NCBI GenBank assembly: GCA_946628415.1
Contig: CAMOWK010000009.1
Coordinates: 34,665 to 98,664, forward strand
Reading direction: 5' to 3'
Origin: an uncultured Lachnospiraceae bacterium
GTDB lineage: Bacteria; Bacillota; Clostridia; Lachnospirales; Lachnospiraceae
Length of the DNA: 64,000 bases
The translations under genes and the position numbers were made by a program. The notes under the pieces were generated by a model. That model searched no databases and was not told the DNA's origin. It saw only the letters and a program-made list of their open reading frames with translations. Numbering within the stretch: position 1 is the first letter of the stretch; the number at the start of each line of letters is the position of its first letter. Below are positions 35,660-42,703 of this stretch, piece by piece.

Positions 35660-37210
35660 ATGGAAAGACTTATTTATGAGCTTACATTATACGGAATGAA
35701 AAACGGTCTTATTGATGAAGATGACAAGATATATACTGTCAATAAACTTATGGAATTCTTTGGGCTGTCTGACATTAATACAGAGACAGAAAATAGTGTA
35801 ACAGAAGTTAGAGAACTGCATCTTATTCTTGAGGATATTATGAAGCTTGCCTCGGAAACAGGGCTTCTTCCTGCCGACGCAACCATTACGGAAAAGGACC
35901 TTTTTGACACAAAGGTAATGGGGCTTATCACACCTCCGCCAAGTTCGGTCAGGAGAATGTGGAATGAAAAGCTAAAAGAGAGCAGCAAAGCCGCAACAGA
36001 TTTCTACTATTCTTTCAGCAAGGCAACCAATTATATCCGTACCGACAGAATTATCAAAGATGAAAGATGGAGTACCGATACAGAGTTTGGCAAGATAGAT
36101 ATAAGCATTAACCTTTCAAAACCGGAGAAAGATCCACGTGATATAGCAAAGGCCGGTCAGGCTAAGAAATCAGGATATCCTGCCTGCCTTCTCTGTAAAG
36201 AAAATGAAGGCTATGCCGGAACTGCCACACATCCTGCAAGGCAGAATCATCGTATAATCCCCATAAAACTTTGCGGCGAGGACTATTACCTTCAGTATTC
36301 ACCTTATGTTTATTATAACGAGCACTGTATCATATTCAATGCAGAGCATACACCTATGAAGATAGACAAAGCTGTAATGAAAAAGCTACTTTCATTTGTA
36401 GGTCAGTTTCCACACTATACAGCTGGATCAAATGCAGACCTTCCTATAGTCGGAGGTTCAATTCTTTCTCACGATCATTTTCAGGGCGGTAATTATGAAT
36501 TTGCCATGGTGAGAGCTCCTTATGAAAAGGAATTTACAATTTCCGGATATGAAGATATCAGGGCAGGGATCATTAAATGGCCGCTTTCGACCATTAGACT
36601 AAGAGGAAGAGATTCCGAAAAAATAGCTGAACTTTCTGACAGGATACTAAGTAAATGGAGAGCATATACGGATAAAAATGCATTTATCTTCAGTGAAACA
36701 GACGGCGTGCCTCACAACACTATTACTCCTATAGCAAGAATGAGAGATGGCGAATATGAGATAGACCTTGTTCTAAGAAACAATATAACAACAGATGAGC
36801 ATCCGATGGGCGTTTATCATCCTCACAAGGAGTATCATCATATAAAGAAGGAAAACATCGGACTTATCGAGGTCATGGGACTTGCCATACTTCCTGCAAG
36901 ACTAAAGACAGAGCTTGGGCTCATAGAAGATATGATACGCAGCATAGCTGCTTCTTCTCTGAATTCATCACTCAGCGAAGCGGAAATAAGCAGTCTCAAA
37001 GACAGTCTTTATGCAAATGAAAAGACAAAGTCTCATGCCGACTGGGTCATTTCATTCATTTCTGATTACAATTTAAAAAATGCTGATATACATAAGATAC
37101 TTCAGGATGAAGTAGGCAAAGTATTCAGCAAAGTTCTTGAATGCGCCGGCGTCTATAAATGTAGCGAAGAAGGCCGCGCCTCATTCATGAAATTCATAAA
37201 CACCATATAA
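35660..37210 (+). CDS. galT: UTP-hexose-1-phosphate uridylyltransferase, class II
   Basis: A 516-residue GalT of the class II (Firmicute) type, exchanging UMP between UDP-glucose and galactose-1-phosphate. Visible blocks are CLLCKENEGYAGTATHPARQNHRI, where CLLC could bind metal, EHCIIFNAEHTPMKI, and the active-site segment GGSILSHDHFQGGNYEFAM in place of the class I HPH motif. Length is standard for class II. The ATG follows AAAAGGAGAAG. No galE is present in the window. A hairpin and a terminator follow. Confidence 0.93.
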   Translation: MERLIYELTLYGMKNGLIDEDDKIYTVNKLMEFFGLSDINTETENSVTEVRELHLILEDIMKLASETGLLPADATITEKDLFDTKVMGLITPPPSSVRRMWNEKLKESSKAATDFYYSFSKATNYIRTDRIIKDERWSTDTEFGKIDISINLSKPEKDPRDIAKAGQAKKSGYPACLLCKENEGYAGTATHPARQNHRIIPIKLCGEDYYLQYSPYVYYNEHCIIFNAEHTPMKIDKAVMKKLLSFVGQFPHYTAGSNADLPIVGGSILSHDHFQGGNYEFAMVRAPYEKEFTISGYEDIRAGIIKWPLSTIRLRGRDSEKIAELSDRILSKWRAYTDKNAFIFSETDGVPHNTITPIARMRDGEYEIDLVLRNNITTDEHPMGVYHPHKEYHHIKKENIGLIEVMGLAILPARLKTELGLIEDMIRSIAASSLNSSLSEAEISSLKDSLYANEKTKSHADWVISFISDYNLKNADIHKILQDEVGKVFSKVLECAGVYKCSEEGRASFMKFINTI

Positions 37211-37240
37211 ATTTACCAAGAGGGGAAGTAACTCCCCTAA
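37211..37240. repeat. stop-codon-abutting hairpin, copy 2 (divergent)
   Basis: ATTTACCAAG-AGGGGA-agtaa-CTCCCCT directly after the galT stop. The ATTTACCAAG start matches the purF-end copy (63118-63150); the right arm differs. Confidence 0.4.
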
Positions 37241-37245
37241 GCAAA

Positions 37246-37280
37246 ATTACCAGAAGGAAACTCCCTCTGGTAATTTTTAT
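37246..37280 (+). terminator. galT terminator
   Basis: Stem ATTACCAGA / TCTGGTAAT with an 11-nt internal loop that can pair further, followed by TTTTAT. It lies 36 bp past the galT stop and just short of the convergent tRNA 3' end, so it may act on both strands. Confidence 0.8.
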
Positions 37281-37282
37281 GA

Positions 37283-37355
37283 TCGGAATGACAGGACTTG
37301 AACCTGCGACCTCTAGACCCCCAGTCTAGCGTTCTACCACCTGAACTACATCCCG
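37283..37355 (-). tRNA. tRNA-Pro (anticodon GGG)
   Basis: A 73-nt cloverleaf on the minus strand: acceptor CGGGATG/CATTCCG with one G-T pair, D stem GTTC/GAAC, anticodon stem CTAGA/TCTAG with loop CTGGGGG (anticodon GGG, codon CCC), T arm GCAGG-TTCAAGT-CCTGT. The 3' CCA is not encoded; the bases after the discriminator A read TCA. Confidence 0.95.
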
Positions 37356-37369
37356 ATAGGCAGGATTTC

Positions 37370-38560
37370 CTATTTTGATTCCTTACGGCCTTCAAGCATA
37401 AACTTTCTGGCGATATTTATACCAATCTTATAAGGAAGCGGGCGAAGAGCCTTATCAGCCTCCTTAAGCTTCTTTCTGATTTCTATATGCTGAGGACAAT
37501 GCATTTCGCATTTTCCACATTCTATACACTGACTTGCGAAAGCAGGTTCTTTTCTTACTCCAACCAGTCTCGCAAACTCAAACCTTGCCTCTGTTTTTCC
37601 ATCAGAGAACATATTGTTATAACACGAGAAGATCGCCGGTATATCGACACCTTTAGGACAAGGCATGCAGTATCTGCATCCTGTACAGCCAACCTTTGTC
37701 TTCTCAAGCAGTATCTTTTTAATATCTGCAACCACTTTGAAATCATCTTCGGTAAAGCCGCCTGCCTCCACTGAATCTGCAATACGGCAGTTTTCTTCTA
37801 CCATTTCGATAGTATTCATTCCGGAAAGAACAACTGTAACCTCCGGCTGATTCCAAAGCCATCTGAGCCCAAGTTCCGCAGCTGTCCATTTACTTTTCTT
37901 TGCGAGAATATCCTTTGCCTCGGATGGAAGATTCACAAGTTTTCCGCCCCTGAGTGGCTCCATGATTATCACAGGAATTCCTTTTGATTCGGCATACTTA
38001 AGGCCTTCAACTCCCGCCTGATTAGTCTCATCAAGATAATTATACTGAATCTGACAAAAATCCCAATCATATGCATCTATGATCTTTTTGAACATTTCAG
38101 TATCACCATGATAGGAGAAACCGATATTCCTGATTTCGCCGGATTCTTTCTTAGCCTTGATCCAGTCTTTTATACCAAGTTTACACAGATTTTCCCATGC
38201 AACCAGATCGGTAAGCATATGCATAAGATAATAATCAATGTAATCGGTCTTTAATCTTTCAAGCTCTTCATTGTAATACTTATCTATCGCAGCCTTATTA
38301 CGAATCATGTATTGAGGAAGTTTGGTAGCGATCTTAACCTTTTCTCTTACATTATTTCTCGCAAATATCTCGCCCACGGCAACTTCACTTCCGGGATAGA
38401 TATATGCCGTATCAAAATAATTCACACCCAGTTCTATCGCACGCATAAGTTCCTTTTCGGCTTTGTCAAGATCGATAGAATTACCTTTCTTTGTGAATCG
38501 CATGCAACCATATCCAAGAAGCGAAAGCTTTTCACCGTATTTATCTTCCCTATAATTCAC
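37370..38560 (-). CDS. aldo/keto reductase with C-terminal 4Fe-4S ferredoxin-like domain
   Basis: A 396-residue fusion common in anaerobes. An AKR barrel (about 1-290) starts LSLLGYGCMRFTKKG and keeps FDTAYIYPGSE with the catalytic Tyr, then KIATKLP and GFSYHGDTEMF. A ferredoxin-like tail contains CTGCRYCMPCPKGVDIP and CIECGKCEMHCPQHIEI, which could coordinate two iron-sulfur clusters. It probably reduces an unknown carbonyl substrate using electrons through the clusters. The GTG at 38560 is chosen because GGGGGA lies 6 bases upstream; the in-frame ATG at 38578 precedes that site. It follows tRNA-Pro on the same strand order. Confidence 0.88.
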   Translation of the reverse strand: MNYREDKYGEKLSLLGYGCMRFTKKGNSIDLDKAEKELMRAIELGVNYFDTAYIYPGSEVAVGEIFARNNVREKVKIATKLPQYMIRNKAAIDKYYNEELERLKTDYIDYYLMHMLTDLVAWENLCKLGIKDWIKAKKESGEIRNIGFSYHGDTEMFKKIIDAYDWDFCQIQYNYLDETNQAGVEGLKYAESKGIPVIIMEPLRGGKLVNLPSEAKDILAKKSKWTAAELGLRWLWNQPEVTVVLSGMNTIEMVEENCRIADSVEAGGFTEDDFKVVADIKKILLEKTKVGCTGCRYCMPCPKGVDIPAIFSCYNNMFSDGKTEARFEFARLVGVRKEPAFASQCIECGKCEMHCPQHIEIRKKLKEADKALRPLPYKIGINIARKFMLEGRKESK

Positions 38561-38650
38561 AAAACATCCCCCAATCAAAACATTTTACAATATTTATAAC
38601 ACACTTACATGTATCCAGTAAACTGTCTCTTTGCTCTAACCCAGGATGTA

Positions 38651-40285
38651 TTACTCTTCTGTCTCCTCGTAAGTACCATTTATGTACTGCTGAATCAGTT
38701 CCCTGTTCTTTTCTATATCAGGAACCAGCACAGCCATGCCGTTTACATTCTGTGCACTGTAGGCTCCTTCAGCAGGTATAAGATAGCTGTCAGCATCTCC
38801 ACTCAGAAGCATAGGAAGTACACACTTCATCATGCCACTTGTCTTTAGATCTGTTGCAATGCTTGGTGCAGCTTCATTTGCCATCTTATATCCACCTATA
38901 AGATGTCCATGTTTTACTTTGCTCATGGCAGCAGATATAACATTCCTCTGTCGGGCAGTTCTGTCCCAGTCAGAATGTCCTACGTATCTCATTCTTGAAT
39001 ATGCCAGAACCTGATTAGGATTCATTTTATTGGTTCCTTCGGTCAGATTCCATGCCTCAATACCTGAAGCCCCGTCATCAGCATAACCAAGTCCCTGATT
39101 GGAATTAAGATACTCTGCTTCTTCTTTTGTAAGATCTAACTCCAGATCGCCGATTGCTGTCATTGCAGTAAGGAAGCCCTCAAAATCAACTTCCGCATTT
39201 CCGTCAATCTTAATACCAAAATTATGCTCTATAGTCTCATCCAAAAGATCATATCCACCGTATGCAAATGCCGCATTTATACGGTTACTTCCGTATCCCG
39301 GTATTTCAACATATGTGTCTCTCATGATTGAGATAAGAGTCACTTTATTCTTCACTCTGTTCACAGAGCAGATTATCATACTGTCCGAACGCTGTCCGCT
39401 CTGTCCTTCACGGGCATCCTGCCCTACAAGTAGTATATTCATGATACTGCCTGTCATGGCGTCGCTTCTTTTCGACACAGCCGTATCAAGTGTATCAAAC
39501 TTCTTAACTACGTTATGAATCATTACCCCCATGATTATGGCGAGTATCAGAATTATTATCAAAAGATTTCTGAAGAAACGGAATACAGGATTCTTCTTTT
39601 TCCTCTTTGTCTTTACCGGACGATCCCAATCATCAGTCTTCTTCTCACGCTTCTTCTTAGGACGTGTATCCTCATCGGCTGCATCGCGGTTTCTCTGCTT
39701 TCTTTCTTTGCCCCTGATGTCATCTTCTCTATATCCGCCTGCATATTCACCGCGACTGTCACGACCTCCCGAATGTTCTCTGTTTACAGGATTTTCACTT
39801 CTCCTGCTCCTTGACGGTTCTGCCGCATAACGTGACTCATCATCATATGAAATATCATCAACATCCGATACTTTCTTTATACTCTTTTTCTTCACTTCCT
39901 GTTTCTTCCTTGCCTCTTCTTCTGCCGCTTTTCTCGCAGCCTGTCTTTTGGCACGCTGCCTTTCCAATGCACGTCTCTCAGCTTCTTCTCTCTCTGTCGC
40001 CAGCCTTTCAGCTTCTTCCCTCTCCTGCGCACGTCTCACGGCATCTTCTCTCTCCGGTGAATGCCCGGATGTGCTTTGTTCGAATGCGGAATCGCCAAAT
40101 GCAGAATCGCTGAAATCCTCATCATCGGTATATCCGGCAGCTTCTCTGGCCATCTTCAGCTTCTCCATCTCTCTTATCTGGCGAAGCTCTTCCATCTGGA
40201 GTTTTTCCAGTTCTTCTTTTCTTTTTTTCGTCTCTTCCTGAATCCTGCGGAGTTTTTCGTTTGCTTCTCTTTCGCTTATGCCCAT
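38651..40285 (-). CDS. LytR-CpsA-Psr (LCP) family protein with long coiled-coil cytoplasmic head
   Basis: A 544-residue envelope protein. Residues 1-50 and about 85-135 are highly charged and predicted coiled coil (EREANEKLRRIQEETKKRK, then EERE/AERR repeats). A basic stretch and one TM helix (LLIIILILAIIMGVMI) precede the extracytoplasmic LCP domain with MNILLVGQDAREG, RSDSMIICSVN, TLISIMRDTYVEIPG, NAAFAYGG, and late QVLAYSRMRYVGHSDWDRTARQ. LCP enzymes attach polymers from undecaprenyl-phosphate carriers to peptidoglycan. The cytoplasmic head of about 230 residues is unusually long. It is last in the envelope/redox run, 21 bp after the Fe-S membrane protein. Confidence 0.9.
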   Translation of the reverse strand: MGISEREANEKLRRIQEETKKRKEELEKLQMEELRQIREMEKLKMAREAAGYTDDEDFSDSAFGDSAFEQSTSGHSPEREDAVRRAQEREEAERLATEREEAERRALERQRAKRQAARKAAEEEARKKQEVKKKSIKKVSDVDDISYDDESRYAAEPSRSRRSENPVNREHSGGRDSRGEYAGGYREDDIRGKERKQRNRDAADEDTRPKKKREKKTDDWDRPVKTKRKKKNPVFRFFRNLLIIILILAIIMGVMIHNVVKKFDTLDTAVSKRSDAMTGSIMNILLVGQDAREGQSGQRSDSMIICSVNRVKNKVTLISIMRDTYVEIPGYGSNRINAAFAYGGYDLLDETIEHNFGIKIDGNAEVDFEGFLTAMTAIGDLELDLTKEEAEYLNSNQGLGYADDGASGIEAWNLTEGTNKMNPNQVLAYSRMRYVGHSDWDRTARQRNVISAAMSKVKHGHLIGGYKMANEAAPSIATDLKTSGMMKCVLPMLLSGDADSYLIPAEGAYSAQNVNGMAVLVPDIEKNRELIQQYINGTYEETEE

Positions 40286-40306
40286 TTTTCAGTCTCCATT
40301 TTTAAA

Positions 40307-41170
40307 CTAATTATCACCATGTGTTTTATAATCTTTTAGCTTAACTCTGTCCGTCCCATAGTATATAGCATCCACCGGACAGCTTTTTATACATTTCCCA
40401 CAATGAATACATTCTCCGTCACATACCTTCTTCGTGTCCATCAGGCAGGTTTTTATACATGCATTGCAATGAATACATTTTTCTTTATCAACCCTGATCC
40501 CAAAAAATGAAATCGGATTAAAGAGCGCGTATATTGCACCCAGAGGGCATAGGAATCTGCAAAATGCCCTGTAGCAGAATATACATCCTGCAATTACCGC
40601 TGTAAGCACGAAAACCTTCCAATAGAAGAGTCTTCCTATCAGCATTCTGAGTGGCTCCTGATAAAGAGTAAGCGGTATTCCCGCTTCCAGCGTTCCAGCC
40701 GGGCATATATACTTACAGAAACCCGGTGAAAAACTAACAAGCGGTATGATTATAACAAAAAACACAAGAATAAAATACTTAAAATATATTAAAATTCCGG
40801 TGAGTCTGTTCTTTTTCAGTTTCGGAGAAGGAATTTTATAAAGCAGTTCTTCCAGAAAACCGAAAGGACACAGGAAACCGCATATAAACCTTCCCAGCAG
40901 AAGTCCCATAAGTATTATCGTTCCAAGAATATAATACGGGAACTTATATTTTGCCGAAACAAGAGCCGATTGAAGGCTTCCGAGAGGGCAGGCAGTAACA
41001 GCCCCGGGGCAGGAATAACAGTTTAATCCCGGTGCGCAGATACCTTTAAGATTCCCTTTATAGATTCTTCCTTTTGCAAATCCAAGGATATTACAGTTAT
41101 AAAGCACCGCTGTAATAAGCTGTGTATATCGTCTGCCGGACATATGGAATTTTTTCTTTAAGCCATCCAT
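40307..41170 (-). CDS. 4Fe-4S membrane protein (NapH/MauN-like)
   Basis: A 287-residue integral membrane Fe-S protein. It has about five TM helices and cysteine-rich segments CAPGLNCYSCPGAVTACPLG, CGFLCPFGF, CKYICPAG and FCRFLCPLGA near membrane boundaries, then a C-terminal 2x[4Fe-4S] ferredoxin domain (CIHCNACIKTC and CIHCGKCIKSCPVDAI). The family passes electrons across or along the membrane to periplasmic partners. The gene starts 2 bp after the stop of a small CXXC membrane protein gene and the cluster includes a TlpA-like lipoprotein, indicating an extracytoplasmic thiol-reduction path. The ATG at 41170 is chosen for this adjacency; the earlier ATG at 41191 lies inside the upstream gene and has no ribosome binding site. 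Confidence 0.87.
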   Translation of the reverse strand: MDGLKKKFHMSGRRYTQLITAVLYNCNILGFAKGRIYKGNLKGICAPGLNCYSCPGAVTACPLGSLQSALVSAKYKFPYYILGTIILMGLLLGRFICGFLCPFGFLEELLYKIPSPKLKKNRLTGILIYFKYFILVFFVIIIPLVSFSPGFCKYICPAGTLEAGIPLTLYQEPLRMLIGRLFYWKVFVLTAVIAGCIFCYRAFCRFLCPLGAIYALFNPISFFGIRVDKEKCIHCNACIKTCLMDTKKVCDGECIHCGKCIKSCPVDAIYYGTDRVKLKDYKTHGDN

Positions 41171-41172
41171 CT

Positions 41173-41325
41173 CTATCCGATCCCCATGCATTCATAGCAT
41201 ATTCTTATCGCTTTATTCCTCACATCCTGAAAGCCTTTCCCGGATATACCAAGGATAGTAAGTCCGAGTGCCAAAATAAGAATTACAATCCTGATTAAGT
41301 TTTTAATTCTTTTTAAAGCCACCAT
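41173..41325 (-). CDS. CD1871A-like CXXC small membrane protein
   Basis: A 50-residue protein: a basic start (MVALKRIKNLIR), one TM helix (IVILILALGLTILGIS), then KAIRICYECMGIG with the CxxC pair at its C-terminus. The ending KAI-x-IC-x-EC-x-GIG matches, from memory, the CD1871A family found beside TlpA and NapH-like genes in Clostridia. The ATG has TAGGTGGTGAAG upstream. It sits 15 bp after the TlpA-like gene and 2 bp before the Fe-S protein gene, so all three appear coupled. Likely a thiol relay element between them. Confidence 0.85.
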   Translation of the reverse strand: MVALKRIKNLIRIVILILALGLTILGISGKGFQDVRNKAIRICYECMGIG

Positions 41326-41340
41326 CTTCACCACCTAAGA

Positions 41341-42024
41341 TTAATTAAGGCATTCATCTATAGCGCTTTTATATTCTTTATACTGTGTTTCCCAATCATA
41401 TGCGCCAACATAGACCTTGCTTATAACACCTTTATTGATCACAAGTGTATAAGGAATCCCGTCTGTCGGATAATATTCCGCTATTTTTCCTTCATCATCA
41501 AATCCTATGTTAAATGTATAGCCGAGCTCATCAATAAATGATTCGACTACACCCCTTTCTTCCATGATGTCTATACATAAAATCTCAAGATCTGCGTATC
41601 CGTCGCTCTTAAGTTTTTCAAATGCAGGCATTTCTCCCTGGCATGGTCCGCACCATGTAGCCCAGAAATTAAGAAGCACAACCTTATCGTCATAATCAGA
41701 AAGAGTAAATGTACTGCCGCCCTTTAAATCAATCGTAAAATCAGGTGCGGTATCACCAACTGAAAGCTCCTTTTTCTCTCCTGTTCCAAGCGTTGCATTT
41801 GCCCTGTCGCCTGAATTAGTATTCTCAGCAGTTGTTTCTTTTGTATCTTCGGCAGTTGTTTCTTCTGTGTCTTCTGACACATTGGCAGCAGTTACGTCAC
41901 TCTCCGAGTCCTGCTCAGATTCAAAAACTGTCGCATCATTCACTTCACCGGAATTTGCGCCGCAACCCGTAAGAAGTGTAATCCCAAGCATTACCGCTAC
42001 TGCTTTTAATGCCTTCTTTTTCAT
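41341..42024 (-). CDS. TlpA-like thioredoxin-fold lipoprotein
   Basis: A 227-residue lipoprotein. The signal peptide ends in the lipobox LLTGC (Cys21). A Thr/Glu-rich linker with AEDTKETTAENT repeats (about 45-75) leads to a redoxin domain with VGDTAPDFTI, NFWATWCGPCQGEMP (active WCGPC) and IPYTLVINKG (cis-Pro loop). It is predicted to reduce disulfides or sulfoxides outside the membrane. The ATG follows GAGGAGG. It lies just upstream of the CXXC and Fe-S membrane genes, which could supply its electrons. The linker resembles that of the VYGPP lipoprotein in the same operon. Confidence 0.9.
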   Translation of the reverse strand: MKKKALKAVAVMLGITLLTGCGANSGEVNDATVFESEQDSESDVTAANVSEDTEETTAEDTKETTAENTNSGDRANATLGTGEKKELSVGDTAPDFTIDLKGGSTFTLSDYDDKVVLLNFWATWCGPCQGEMPAFEKLKSDGYADLEILCIDIMEERGVVESFIDELGYTFNIGFDDEGKIAEYYPTDGIPYTLVINKGVISKVYVGAYDWETQYKEYKSAIDECLN

Positions 42025-42079
42025 AATCCAACCTCCTCTTCAAAATCTTCATTGGATTTATGCATCCATTTACTTCATT

Positions 42080-42703
42080 TTATTCAACAAGAACAAGTCC
42101 CCATTCACCCCAGTACCATGTAGTCTCTTTTCCCTCAGGGGTAACTATGTGAAGTTTTTCCTTTGCATCAAGATTTATCTCTTTCGCTTCTATACCCATT
42201 TTTGATGAAGTCCATTTGGAGACAAGTCTCTCATCTTTTCCTGTATCATAATCATATATTGCTAAATGCTGCGACCAGGTTTCTTCATCCTCCTCGACCC
42301 ACATGGGTTTATAATGACCATAACTTCCTATTCTCCAGAAAAGGACTATCACTTCATCCTCATCGTCATGATCTATATCACCGACTATAACGTCCGAAAC
42401 AAGCCAGCCTTCTTCACTCTCCCACACAGCATCTCCGCCTGCAGATAGCAAAAACTTTCTATTATCAATCTTAATTTCTGCTGTTTCTGTCTTTGTCTCT
42501 TTATCGGGATTCTCGTTCTGATCCGGAGAATCTATAAATGTATAGTCTTCTGATATCTCCTTCCATTCTATCCATTTGGGAAGAAATGCTCCTTTTTTAT
42601 ATAGAACTCTATATGTCACTATACATAGCAAAGTGGCTACTGCTAAAAACAGTAGCCATATTGCAATATGGATTATCTTTGTTTTTTTCTTATTCGTACT
42701 CAC
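42080..42703 (-). CDS. single-TM protein with FG-GAP-like motif, unknown function
   Basis: I do not recognise the family. The 207-residue product has a basic start, a TM helix (IIHIAIWLLFLAVATLLCIV), a short linker and an outer domain with VGDIDHDDEDEVIVLF, an Asp-rich loop like the calcium loop of FG-GAP/VCBS repeats, followed by Trp-rich segments. The GTG start at 42703 overlaps the end of the DUF3160-like gene by 14 bp, suggesting translational coupling; a longer frame (to 42769) would be read through that gene. It follows in the envelope operon, so its partner is probably the DUF3160-like protein. Confidence 0.65.
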   Translation of the reverse strand: MSTNKKKTKIIHIAIWLLFLAVATLLCIVTYRVLYKKGAFLPKWIEWKEISEDYTFIDSPDQNENPDKETKTETAEIKIDNRKFLLSAGGDAVWESEEGWLVSDVIVGDIDHDDEDEVIVLFWRIGSYGHYKPMWVEEDEETWSQHLAIYDYDTGKDERLVSKWTSSKMGIEAKEINLDAKEKLHIVTPEGKETTWYWGEWGLVLVE

